Of a stretch of DNA of 64,000 nt, positions 51,137 to 60,900 are shown piece by piece (within the stretch, counting starts at the first letter, position 1; the number at the start of each line of letters is the position of its first letter). The stretch is taken from NCBI GenBank assembly GCA_964017045.1, contig OZ024798.1, positions 13,221,630-13,285,629 of the forward strand, written 5' to 3'. The notes beneath the pieces are model-generated. The model was not told the origin of the DNA, did no database searches, and saw only the letters and a list, made by a program, of their open reading frames with translations. A program made the translations under genes and the position numbers. Source of the stretch: Omphiscola glabra. Lineage: Eukaryota > Mollusca > Gastropoda > Lymnaeidae.

Positions 51137-54100
51137 CCAGGGCTGTAAATGGAGCTAAGGCTGAGTTTTAGCGCCCACTTCCCCGAAGATATATAATAAT
51201 ACAATTATTTTGTAAAAAAAATAAATGAGGTAATGGCGCCGTACAGAAGATGACGCCCGGGGCAGGTGCACCCCCTTTTTATACCCCGTTCCGTTCTTGC
51301 AACTCAGTTAAACCTTTCCAATAAGATTGTGGGACTTACTTAGTGTGCATTATATGACCCGTGCCCAACCACACCCCGCCCTCATCCTTCTAAACCACAG
51401 TTCTGACCGCATTTTGATATGTTTCACTACCTTTAAGCACACCATGACTGTAATAGTATGAAATGGTATGCGCCCCGTCGTCCATAACATGCGCCCTGTC
51501 CGTCCATAACATGCGCACCGTCCGTCCATAACATGCGCCCCGTCCGTCCATAACATGCGCCCCGTCCGTCCATAACATGCGCCCCGTCCGTCCATAACAT
51601 GCGCCCCGTCCGTCCATAACATGCGCCCCGTCCGTCCATAACATGCGCACCGTACGCACGTTGATAATTAAAAGATAATTTTGCACATACCCAGCAAATT
51701 AGCTGACAGCCATTTGTGCCCTAAAACTATGCCCGCAGACCTCAAGCCCTAAACCTAGAGACCTAGACCTCCAGCCCTAAACCTAGAGACCTAGACCTCA
51801 AGCTCTAGACCTAGAGACCTAGACCACAAGCCCTAAACCTATAGACCTCTAGAGCCCTAGACCTAGAGACCTAGACCTCAAGCTCTAGTCCTAGAGACCT
51901 AGACCACAAGCCCTAAACCTAGAGACCTCTAGAGCCCTAGACCTAGAGACCTAGACCTCAAGCCCTAGAACTAGAGCCCCAAACCTAGAGACCTAGACCT
52001 AGAGCCCTAAACCTAGAGACCTAGACATCAATATCTAGAGACCTAGACCTAGATCCCAATACCTAGAGACCTAGACACAGAGCCCTATGCCTAGAGACCT
52101 AGAACTAGATCCCAATACCTAGAGACCTAGACCTAGAGCCCTATACCTAGAGTCCTAGACATAGAGCCCTAAACCTAGAGACCTAGACCTAGATCCCAAT
52201 ACCTAGAGACCTAGACATTGAGCCCTAGACCTAGAGACCTAGACCTCAAGCCCTAAACCTAGAGACCTAGACCAAGAGCCCTATACCTAGAGCCCTATAC
52301 CTAGACCTCAAGCCTTAAACTTAGAAACCTAGACCTAGAGCCCTAAACCTAGAGATCTAGACCTAGAGCCATATACCTAAAGACCTAGACCTTGAGTCCT
52401 ATACCTAGAGACCTAGACCTTGAGCCCTATACCTAAAGCCCTAGACCTTAAGCCCTATACCTAGAGGCCTAGACCTAGAGACCTAGAACTAGAACCCTAG
52501 AACTCAAGCCCTAGACCTAGAGCCCCAGACCTAGACACTAGATATGACTCTTGCGTGTTTACATAAAAAAAGTTATAATCAGCACCAGTTGAACCCCATA
52601 CTACGTACACCCCAACTGACCAACATCAGTGACATCACTTCTTGCCCCCCCCCCCAATAAACGCACACTACGGGCACCGCTCACCACCAAATTCAGTGTC
52701 ATCAACCCCCCCCCCCCCATCCCCATGTCAAGAATATTCCGTTATACGCCCCTATTCCGTCTCTCCCATTGCTACTGGGCACCTGGAGGAACACCCCCCC
52801 CCCCCCAATGTCAAATACTCCACAACTTACAGTTTGTAAACACTAACAGCCCTCTCGTATGTATTATCTACCAGCGGCCACAACCCGGCACTGGAGTATT
52901 TCCGGACAAACCCCACCACCGGCTTTATTTACGCCCGTCCCCCCTCCCCCCCGGAAAACAAACATAAAAATAAATAAAAACTAAATCACCCGAAACTCCC
53001 CATCAATCTAATAACAACAACAAAATGATCTTTCCTGGCTGCGGTTATTTTCGTCGTCTTGCCATAGATAGCGCCACATGTGAGCTCGTGTCGGCTAAAT
53101 ATGGCCACAAATTGACGTCACCCTCCAAGGCCCGGGTCACCGTTGCCCGGGCGACGTGACGCCAAGCGACCGATTTATCCGGCTCTTATTGCAAGAAGAA
53201 GGCTCGGACGGTCTTTTCAAAGTTGTGCTACAAGTTGGACGTTGGAGATTTTCAGTTTTACAAAGATACCCCCCCCCCCTTGTTGTATTTCACCGATATA
53301 CACCAACAAACAACAACACCATTTTTGTTTTGTAAAAAAGAAATATGAGAAGAGCTAATAGAAAGTACGTGTAAATGTAAAAGTAAAAAAGTTGATGGCA
53401 TCGGTAGGGAAATTCAAAGTAAACAAAGATTGTGGATAAGACGGGTCTTGACTTACACACCTCTCTAATAAGGATACGACTAGACTAGAACACCTTTCTA
53501 GTGATATAAAAAAAAATAGCTGAGTAGCATTCCTATCTAACAACCATCCAATAATTTGGGCATAGACAGGAATTGGTTCAAAACAGATTGAAGTGCGGAT
53601 TAGAATAAATGCAAGCTTTGTGATAAACCAAATGAAAATTTCAAATATGCACTAAATTGCGTTTTCATACCCATTTTTTTGTTCCTTTGATCCTTTTGTC
53701 AGATGTAGGAAATGTAGCTCACGGACACACCCCCCCCATGGCCTAGCTAGTGTTAGTGCCACCCGGGGCGGGTCAATAGTTTTGACGCCTCCCATATGAA
53801 CAAAACTTTGCCGAAACTGCCACCTGATTTATAAAGAAGACCAAAAAAAAAAAAAAAAGAGTCGCCCGGGCGGACCGCCTCCTCAGCCCTACCCTTCCTA
53901 TGCCTGTGGATCCCCCCCGACCCCTAAGGTTCAGTCCCACAGTATATACACAGGTTTGTCAAAGGCTTTCCTTTTTAACCCCACCCCACCTAAACCCCCA
54001 CACACGTTTGATGAACCACTAGTTGCACCATTTGCGATTCCTCCTTAGTGCGCAAGTCATGTTGTGATGGATGACCTCAACATTTACTGTTCTCACTTAT

Positions 54101-57100
54101 TTCCGTTTCAGCTTTTTCGATTTCTTCCAAAAGGAACTCATTGCACTCATATAAAACTTGGCGCTGTGTGTATGGCTGAAAGAAAAAGTTGTTAAATTTC
54201 CTAATTTGAGCATTCTCTCTCCAGCATCGACTGAAATGTTCAGCGCGTCTGTTGGCCTAACATATACCACGACAAACAATTCTTCTGCATGTTGAATATC
54301 TTAAACTCTGGAGCAGGTTTTTTCTCACAGCATCGTGTGTCGTAGCGTAGCTTGGGGGGGGGGGGAGTGGAGGTCTCGTGGCGGCTTTGTGGTATGGAAG
54401 AGGGGCGGCTGCACATGTGAGGAGCTAAGGCTTTTAGGGGCGGAAAACTTTTATTTATATAAATAATTGCTGTAAATACTTAATGTCAGTGAGTCTTGTC
54501 TTACAATAAAGCGCAAGTGCCCGGATAATAAAGGGGTCGGAATCAGTGAGTAAGTCAAAAGTTAGGACCACAACTTAGGACCACAACTTAGGACCACAAT
54601 TTAAAGGCTGCAATGCTTGTCCTGCGTATCAGGAAATTTGTTTTAAAAGAAATTTCGTCGACGGAATGTTGATCGACGGAAGTTTGATTGAACGGAAATT
54701 TGATCGACCGGAAAGTTGGCCGAACGGAAGTTTGGTCGAATTTTATTTTCAGTTCACACGATATAAGGTTGCGTCGAATTTCTTTTTGAGCACATTATTT
54801 TGTTTTACTATATTGTACAGTGAGTTCAAAAAGAAATTAGATCCTTATTAGTAAGCTGCTCAGAGATTTTGGACAAAATTAATATAAATACATTTCTTAT
54901 AAAGTTGTTTCAAGTGAGATCTATGAAAGTATGAATAGTCTTTCTCTTTTCAAATACCCAACACAATGTGGCTTCTCAGGCGACCTGGCGTGATAAACCA
55001 GTGGCGCACCTTGACTGAATGCCACCCAGGGTAATATCGCTCCCCCACATCTTTTAGTCATTGCTGGTAACAAACATTCAACAAGTTGCCAACCTTGGCG
55101 TTCGTCATATTCAGCCCCCCGCCCCACACACACCCTCAGAAGTTACTCAACTGGTTATACTTCCCCTGAGCCGGGTTTTAAGTCTTATGGTAAGTCTAAG
55201 GTTAAGTAAATTGTTATGTTTTTTTTTTTTAAAATATCAAATTCTAGATTAACAACTCTTCTTGAAATTGCAGGATGCGAATGTGTAAAAATAACCTAAG
55301 TAACGTAAAATAGGTATTTCATATTCAACAAAGCCATAAACCAAAAGAGTGACATGACATGAATTCGGAAGTGATATGAATCTTGAAGCAACATAAATAT
55401 GCAAAGGTAAAAAAAAAAGTTTAAGTAATTATTGAAATAAAAATTGTAATTTGTTCAACACAAAAGGTAAGGTAAGTATGTAAATATAACAGTACCTGAT
55501 TAGTTCTTTCAAAAGTGTGGACATCACAGCAGCACCGACTCCACTTCCAGCAATCAGGATCATTTCTGCCAACTCTCGCTTCCGGCGGAAGTACCTGCCC
55601 ACCATGATGTTTGCGGTTACTATGGTGAAGCCACTGCCCAGTGACATGACGACGCAATGGCTGGTGTACAGCTGCTCTTGTTGATCAGAGAAGGCGAGGA
55701 AAAGACAGCCGAGCGAGCATATGAGACCTCCGATGACAGCGAACAGCCGAGGAGACTTCCTCCTACAGATGATTGTCACGATGGGAGAAATGAAGAGGGA
55801 GATCGCTATACCCAAGCTCCCAAGCCAAGCTGTGTAAGTTAAACAGTAAATTAGAAAAACAACAATACATTAAAAATATTATTTCATAATTATTATTTAA
55901 TACAAATAGAGCAGCTATTTCAAGGGGTACTAAAAACTTGAGTATTGTGTCCCTTAAAAGAAATTTTAAAACTCCATTTACTATTTTTAACAACTATGTG
56001 CATACTCATATAGGGCTGAATTTGTTTATTAAAATTAAATCTTTCTTCGCTTTTGTTCGTGGCTAGCGAAATCTTCGGATCCACCTCCCGTCAACCTATC
56101 GAGCGCATAGACTCGATACTGATGACAACAAATTCTAACAAATTTTCAGACCCACCCTCCAAAATCAGTTTTTAAAAATGTTTTTCAAAGGGCAGATGAA
56201 GGAAATATGATTACACTGATTTCTCGCAATAAAATTTCCGATAACTGCGCTAAATGAGATTCTTTAAAAAAAAATTTACGTAAGTGCGTTTGGTGCGAAA
56301 AATATTTTCGTTTGTATTTCTGACATAGTTGGTGAAATAAATTTGTGGCGTAAAGTCGTGTGGGTCATTAAAATATTAATAAAAAAATAAATAACAAATG
56401 CCTATAAAGGATTTTTTACGAAAAAAAAACCCGTTATTTTTAGGTGTTGTTTAATTACACGTTTTGTTCGCCACGGAACAGCGTTTTGAAGATAAACAGC
56501 ATATAGTGACTTTCTGCAATGTTTTGATGACAGTGCTGGTTAAAGTCCATAGAAAGATTTTTATATTCCAAAGGTTTTTAAAAAAAATTAGCATTCGAAA
56601 AGATTTTCCCTGAACACTCGCAACAGCCGAAGGAGAGCACGTGTAATTGTTTTCCTTCTGAAATAGGTTTTAAAGCTATGTCCTTTTTCCCCCCTACTTT
56701 TCTAATAAGGCATCTCTCAAAATGCAAATGCGTTCTCGTTTCTTAAACTAGCCACCACAACCTGCAAAGGGATAACCAACTGATAATCCCTAACCAATAT
56801 ATCATTTGTATCTTTTGTATCTGAGATTTCACTCATCGTGACACATTTTTACTAACTTGTTGCTGCTTTCCCTGCAAACGTTTTTAAACAGCGGTAATCA
56901 AATTACAATAATTGTAAGCTATGGATTTTAATACAATTGAAAGCGTAATACAATTGAAAGCGTAAAATAGAACACAAATTACAGGAGTCAGTTCTCTGTC
57001 ATAACTTTTTCTCAGATTTCTGCCCTTCCTATCTAACCGAACTTATTTCTGTCTATTCACCCCTTCGACAGCTTCGCTCCTCCGCAGACACGCGTATTCT

Positions 57101-60100
57101 GTCCGTTGCTAAGACACGTACTAAAACATATGGTGAACGATCTTTCTCTTTCTGCGCCCCCAAACAATGGAATTCTCTGCCACTACACATCCGCAATATA
57201 CCAACCAAACAGGCCTCCAATACTGCACTAAAAACACATCTCTTTAAACTCTTCTGCCCCGACTGATTCCCCACATATGACCTATAAACGATGCTGCTGG
57301 CCGCCGTCCATGGCTTGACATGTAAAAGTTCTGGGGTGGATGGGTTGAATATGCAATTGTTTTTGTTTTGTCTCTATACAGCTGTTCTTTATTACATAAA
57401 TGTATTTTATGTTATTGTCACGATTATATCTCTTTTGCTAATATTTTTTATGTACAGCGTGGTGAGCCTAGCCCTAGGCTGGGGTACCGCGCTATATAAG
57501 ACAACTAATAATAATAATAATAAAGATTAAGGCAATCGGGGAAACGACGGATTCCTTTGGATTTACGATATTATACACCGAAGTCAATCTCAAAACACCA
57601 AGATAACATACTATTTCTTATGTAAGTGACACTGACACGATGAAGGGTTTCTATGAAGCTTTTGAAGAAGTTGTATTGAAAAAAAAATGAAATAATCAAT
57701 CACTGCTCGCTGCATGTTACACTCGGGTTGAAACTCTACTGCACAAACGAAAAAACAATAACAACATTCTGAGGATTTATTCTCTTAGTGAGGATTTTTT
57801 CTCTGTGTTAGGATTTGTTCTCTGAGTTAGGATTTGTTCTCTGAGTTAGGATTTGTTCTCTGAGTGAGGATTTGTTCTCTGTGTTAGGATATTTGTTCTC
57901 TGAGTTAGGATTTGTTCTCTGAGTTAGGATATTTGTTCTCTGAGTTAGGATTTGTTCTCTGAGTGAGGATTTGTTCTCTGAGTTAGGATTTATTCTCTGT
58001 GTTAGGATTTGTTCTCTGTGTTAGGATTTGTTCTCTGAGTTAGGATATTTGTTCTCTGAGTTAGGATTTATTCTCTGTGTTAGGATATTTGTTCTCTGAG
58101 TTAGGATTTGTTCTCTGAGTTAGGATATTTGTTCTCTGAGTTAGGATTTGTTCTCTGAGTGAGGATTTGTTCTCTGAGTTAGGATTTGTTCTCTGAGTGA
58201 GGATTTGTTCTCTGAGTTAGGATATTTGTTCTCTGAGTTAGGATTTGTTCTCTGAGTTATGATTTGTTCTCTGAGTTAGGATTTGTTCTCTGAGTTAGGA
58301 TATTTGTTCGCTGAGTTAGGATTTATTCTCTGTGTTAGGATTTGTTCTCCGAGTTAGGATTTGTTCTCTGAGTGAGGATTTGTTCTCTGAGTTAGGATAT
58401 TTGTTCTCTGAGTTAGGATTTGTTCTCTGAGTTAGGATTTGTTCTCTGAGTTAGGATATTTGTTCTCTGAGTGAGGATTTGTTCTCTGAGTTAGGATTTA
58501 TTCTCTGTGTTAGGATTTGTTCTCTGTGTTAGGATTTGTTCTCTGAGTTAGGATATTTGTTCTCTGAGTTAGGATTTATTCTCTGTGTTAGGATATTTGT
58601 TCTCTGAGTTAGGATTTGTTCTCTGAGTTAGGATATTTGTTCTCTGAGTTAGGATTTGTTCTCTGAGTGAGGATTTGTTCTCTGAGTTAGGATTTGTTCT
58701 CTGAGTGAGGCTTTGTTCTCTGAGTTAGGATATTTGTTCTCTGAGTTAGGATTTGTTCTCTGAGTTATGATTTGTTCTCTGAGTTAGGATTTGTTCTCTG
58801 AGTTAGGATATTTGTTCGCTGAGTTAGGATTTATTCTCTGTGTTAGGATTTGTTCTCTGAGTTAGGATTTGTTCTCTGAGTGAGGATTTGTTCTCTGAGT
58901 TAGGATTTGTTCTCTGAGTTAGGACTTGTTCTCTGAGGATTTTTTCTCCGAGGAATTGTTCTCTGGGGATTTGTTACCTGGGGATTTGTTACCTGGGGAT
59001 TTGTTACCTGGGGATTTGTTACCTGGGGATTTGTTACCTGGGGATTTGTTACCTGGGTATTTTTAGTAAGTTTCTTAAAATAAGAAAGTGAAGATTATAC
59101 GAACCTGCCGAGAGATCCGAGAGATGAAACTTTTCTTTTATCGTAAGGAAAAGTGTGCCGTAGGCCAGGTGAAACCCACTGCACATGATGTGGACGAGGG
59201 TGGCTGCGCCCAGCACCACCCAGCCCCAACCGCCGTCGGGGTAGAAGTCGCCAAAGTCCACACGGCTGACCTGCTTGGTGTCCTGACGGAGTTTTTGGAT
59301 AGCCATTACCGTGATGTTATCGCTGTTATTCTATATTATGTACCATCGTTTAGTTGGACTTTCGCGTAAATATCTCCGACATAGTCAAATTGAGTTTTTT
59401 TTTTTTTTTTTTTTTTTGGTAGTGAAAAATATTTTAATTTCTTTTTGTCTTTCAATGGATATTTCTCTTTCAAAGTATGTGATATTCGTAAATTATTTCA
59501 ATTTCATGTGATATTTGTACGTATCCAAAGTATTATCAGTGCCACTTAATTAAGTTAATTGAAGACCAAGTTAAATAATGTCAAAAGTAAAACTAGCAAT
59601 ACTATATTTGTAAATTAAAAAAAAATTGTTATTAGGATTATCTTTTAAATTTATAAATTATATTAGTGCGCCCCGATACAGTACACAAAAAGGTATCAGA
59701 ACATAAGAATTGTAATTATCTAATCTTTGTAACTTGTAAAAGTGGAGAAAAATTCTCTAAAAGCTCAGCTTTATTTTGTAACTCTAATACGTATATGTCC
59801 CTTTTGCTAATATTTTTATGTACAGCGGGGTGAGCCTAGCCCTAGGCTGGGGTACCGCGCTATATAAGACAACTAATAATAATAATAATAATAATAATCA
59901 TTTAAATTTCGCAGTGCACTGATTTGTTGCAGATTACGTCATTCTAATGAGTTATAATTATGAATCCATTTTCATCCGCTAACGTAGAGCCCGCCCGATA
60001 ATTATTGTTCCGTAGTATTTCAAAAGTACTTTGTTTACATTGAGAGTTCATTCCTAGTTTTAAAATGATCTCAACATTGATTAGCGTCATTAGCGTGGAT

Positions 60101-60656
60101 GTGGTTTTATCAGTGAGTAGTAGTAGAATTAAACAGCATTAAAAGTAGTAGTTGAAGTAGTAACGGTAGTAGTGGAGGTAGCAGCAGTAGTAGTAGAGGT
60201 AAAAGCAGTAAAAAATAGTAATAGACATTACTATTAGTAGTAGTAGTATCTGCGGCAGATGTAGTAGTAATATCGGCAGCAAAAGTTGTAATAGCTTTCG
60301 TTGTAGTGGTAGTAGTAGTAGTGGCACTGATCATTTCGAATAGGTTGACATTTAAAAGGATTGTTTTATTGAAAAAAAAAAAGATCGCAATTATATTGGG
60401 TAATAGTAAGAAAGTACCATACCTGTATGCCCATGATGTCACGCTTACGCGATGCCAACGAGCTGTCCGTGCTCACCGGGGTGGCGCCTACAGTCACCTG
60501 ACCAGAGGCAGGTGACTGCCCACCGGCAGTGGTCCCGATTTCCTGGCCTAAGCTCCGACCGCTCTCGTCGCTCGACGCCCTGGTCAGAGGGTGCCGCTCC
60601 CCCAGGGCAGCAGGATCGGGGGAGGTCTTGTTGCTAAGCGGGGTGGGGGAGGGCAT
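41715..60656 (-). CDS. SLC16 / monocarboxylate-transporter-like membrane protein, 8 coding exons
   Basis: A major-facilitator transporter of about 727 residues. The family carries monocarboxylates, thyroid hormones, aromatic amino acids or other small solutes across the plasma membrane; the substrate here is unknown. Exons in order: 60423-60656, 59105-59330, 55496-55829, 47075-47345, 45948-46087, 44798-44929, 42908-43017, 41715-42451. All junctions are GT-AG and in phase. DGGWGW at residues 110-115, just before TM1, is the SLC16 signature. [20 protein letters not shown] before and in TM5 is the second family motif. Twelve helices can be placed. Both the N-terminal extension (about 108 residues) and the C-terminal tail (about 210 residues) are long. 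Lys38, Asp302 and Arg306 of rat MCT1 are not conserved (Leu133, Gly379 and Gly383 here). Confidence 0.9.
42908..47345 (-). CDS. SLC16-like gene exons 4-7: TM6-TM11
   Basis: Exons 47075-47345, 45948-46087, 44798-44929 and 42908-43017. Exon 4 has TM6, a basic central loop ([17 protein letters not shown]) and TM7. Exon 5 has [19 protein letters not shown], the position of TM8. Exon 6 has TM9 and TM10 ([14 protein letters not shown], then [12 protein letters not shown]). Exon 7 has [20 protein letters not shown] and PMLFGAPAA, matching the TM10-TM11 region of the family. Exon 5 was placed in the frame that gives a hydrophobic helix; a longer competing frame over the same bases gives no family match. 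Confidence 0.87.
45690..45960. repeat. Degenerate 20-26 bp tandem repeat
   Basis: Variants of CACCTTGATATGTAGCATT recur about ten times, with interspersed ATTGCTATTGTTATA segments. It lies at the 3' edge of SLC16-like exon 5, and the last repeat unit supplies the CTTGATATG/CCCACC context of that donor site. Confidence 0.75.
47371..47636. repeat. About 38-41 bp tandem repeat, 7 copies
   Basis: Each unit contains CTCAGACTATCTTATTTAAG followed by GACCAA and GTTTAATC. Copies are 80-95% alike by eye. It begins directly upstream of exon 4 in intron 3 of the SLC16-like gene. Confidence 0.85.
47951..48072. repeat. 25-bp tandem repeat, about 5 copies
   Basis: Units of the form CGACTATGTTGCCCCACTC plus TTCTAC. 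Lies in intron 3 of the SLC16-like gene. Confidence 0.85.
48857..49795. repeat. 22-bp minisatellite, about 35 copies, interrupted by a MITE
   Basis: The unit is GCTGTACCATCAACGTCATAA plus A. The left part (48857-49020) is diverged and the right part (49203-49795) becomes increasingly uniform toward its end. The array is split at 49021-49202 by a hAT-type MITE. Each unit contains AACGTCA. Intron 3 of the SLC16-like gene. Confidence 0.93.
49021..49202. mobile_element. hAT-type MITE inserted in the 22-bp array
   Basis: A 182-bp element with terminal inverted repeats: left CAGTGGCGTAGCGAG, right end reversed CAGTGGCGTAGTAAG. It is flanked by TCACAGAG (49013-49020) and CCACAGAG (49203-49210), an 8-bp target duplication with one change. 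Eight-bp duplications and CAGTGGCGTAG-type ends are typical of hAT elements. It has no coding capacity. Related scraps with GGCGCCCGGGGC motifs occur at about 51180-51270, 53740-53900 and 54990-55130. Confidence 0.85.
49875..50158. repeat. 21-bp minisatellite, about 13.5 copies, nearly homogeneous
   Basis: The unit is GACGTATCAAACGGGATCCT plus T. Only two or three point changes occur among the copies (a C for G near 49912, a T near 50065). Because 21 is a multiple of three, frames stay open on both strands (repeats of TYQTGSL or RLIRQGS), which are not genes. Intron 3 of the SLC16-like gene. Confidence 0.95.
50680..50900. repeat. About 31-bp tandem repeat, 7 copies
   Basis: Units contain GGAACGAACTCTG, a T-run, then AAACGGCAGTTAC. 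Length varies through the T-run. Intron 3 of the SLC16-like gene. Confidence 0.9.
51087..51134. repeat. (AT)n microsatellite
   Basis: Roughly 20 AT dinucleotides after ACACAC, in intron 3 of the SLC16-like gene. Confidence 0.95.
51470..51650. repeat. 22-bp minisatellite, about 8 copies
   Basis: The unit is CCATAACATGCGCCCCGTCC plus GT. It keeps frames open on the minus strand ([12 protein letters not shown] peptides) that are not genes. Intron 3 of the SLC16-like gene. Confidence 0.95.
51720..52545. repeat. Degenerate 12/24-bp repeat, about 820 bp
   Basis: Built from CCTAGAGACCTAGACCT and variants with CAAGCCCTAAA or AGAGCCCTA. Stepwise variation suggests a long history of unequal exchange or slippage. 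Intron 3 of the SLC16-like gene. Confidence 0.95.
52640..55130. other. Intronic transposon scraps and C-tracts, no supported exon
   Basis: Within intron 3 of the SLC16-like gene. Holds several C-runs (52646, 52708, 52793), hAT-like scraps (53740-53900, 54340-54440, 54990-55130), and a short tandem motif of the type GGAAGTTTGATCGA at about 54660-54735. The frames here are short and low-complexity. Confidence 0.5.
55496..55829 (-). CDS. SLC16-like gene exon 3: TM2-TM5
   Basis: Residues about 154-265. TM2 is [18 protein letters not shown]; the basic loop CRRKSPR follows. TM3 is near 182-200, TM4 near 207-228, and TM5 near 240-262. The second SLC16 motif ([10 protein letters not shown] and GSGVG) spans the TM4-TM5 loop. 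The exon ends in phase 2 after KELIR and joins exon 4 at RVIDWMHG, at the place where other SLC16 proteins have a GWRG-type segment. Confidence 0.92.
57040..57529 (+). mobile_element. LINE 3' end: polyprotein C-terminus, 3' tail and (AAT)n
   Basis: On the plus strand, a frame from about 57058 to a stop at 57264-57266 reads [15 protein letters not shown], then [20 protein letters not shown], then KTHLFKLFC. That is the standard C-terminal motif of non-LTR retrotransposon reverse transcriptases (the SFS-AP-WNSLP segment). A 3' tail follows with GTGAGCCTAGCCCTAGGCTG and GCGCTATATAAG, ending in AATAATAAT repeats. 5'-truncated. Intron 2 of the SLC16-like gene, opposite in strand. Confidence 0.85.
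57780..58938. repeat. 19-bp minisatellite with 508-bp higher-order periodicity
   Basis: The unit is GTTCTCTGAGTTAGGATTT, with variants carrying GTGAGG, GTGTTAGG or an extra ATA before TTTG. Variant order repeats exactly at an offset of 508 bp: for example GAGTGAGG at 57961 and 58469, GAGTTAT ending at 58260 and 58768, and TTTGTTCG at 58303 and 58811. The duplicated block is about 430 bp with a few single-base differences. Intron 2 of the SLC16-like gene. Confidence 0.95.
58960..59057. repeat. 15-bp tandem repeat, 6-7 copies
   Basis: Units GGGGATTTGTTACCT follow the 19-bp array and end 48 bp from SLC16-like exon 2. The unit looks derived from the 19-bp one by a deletion and base changes. Confidence 0.9.
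59105..59330 (-). CDS. SLC16-like gene exon 2: family signature and TM1
   Basis: Encodes [15 protein letters not shown], the SLC16 signature, followed by TM1 (about 113-137) and the loop [11 protein letters not shown]. It ends in phase 1 at a CAG-GTTCG donor and joins exon 3 to give SA-AWLGSLG, the family pattern at TM2. A Met at 59306 lies 22 residues before the signature and could be the start of a shorter protein. Confidence 0.9.
59775..59898 (+). mobile_element. Second, strongly truncated LINE tail with (AAT)n
   Basis: Contains the same TTTTGCTAATATTTTTATGT, GTGAGCCTAGCCCTAGGCTG and GCGCTATATAAG segments as 57430-57510, and ends in AAT repeats. It has no coding part. Either a short 5'-truncated LINE insert or a SINE that borrows the LINE tail. 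Intron 1 of the SLC16-like gene. Confidence 0.85.
60423..60656 (-). CDS. SLC16-like gene exon 1: N-terminal cytoplasmic extension
   Basis: 78 codons from ATG at 60656 to a CAG-GTATGG donor. The peptide is Pro/Ser/Gly-rich, as in cytoplasmic tails of several SLC16 members. The exon is GC- and CpG-rich, unlike the rest of the window, which suits a promoter-proximal exon. It joins exon 2 in phase 0, giving [14 protein letters not shown]. The acceptor of exon 2 (TAATATAG at 59331) lacks a good pyrimidine tract. An alternative is that translation starts at Met 59306 in exon 2 and that this exon is noncoding, alternative or wrong. Confidence 0.6.
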
Positions 60657-60900
60657 GGCAGCCCTTTGGGGAGGCGCATCCCCGCATTCAACGCACGCGG
60701 CGTCGAAGATTTTACACTCGTTGTGCGTTGTGACCTTCGTGGTGACAGGGACCTCTGTGGGAGCCTACAGCATGACCTTCGTGATGACAAGGACCTCTCT
60801 GGGAACCTACAGCATGCCCGGAAGTATCTGCGAATTACACTCTACACCACGCCATGAAGGGAATACATCCGGGGCGAGACGTGACTGACTTGACGAGACG
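60657..60900 (-). promoter_or_regulatory. CpG-rich region upstream of SLC16-like exon 1, with a 42-bp duplication
   Basis: GC- and CpG-rich relative to the rest of the window, directly upstream of the first coding exon, so it may hold 5' UTR and promoter. No TATA box was recognised. A 42-bp direct repeat starts at 60732 and 60774, each copy beginning GACCTTCGTG and ending CCTACAGCAT. Confidence 0.35.

Noticed and set aside
51350..51686. Overlapping minus-strand frames with [12 protein letters not shown] peptides
   Set aside because: They are translations of the 22-bp minisatellite in three frames, and no frame extends into unique coding sequence.
52629..52967. Pro-rich plus-strand frame of 112 codons
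   Set aside because: Driven by C-runs that give proline codons; no conserved features.
60110..60442. 110-codon minus-strand frame rich in Thr and Leu
   Set aside because: Derived from a degenerate GTA trinucleotide repeat; low complexity and no splice-compatible continuation.
60529..60888. Plus-strand frames of 61-119 codons near the CpG-rich block
   Set aside because: Antisense shadows of transporter exon 1 and of GC-rich upstream sequence, with no family similarity.
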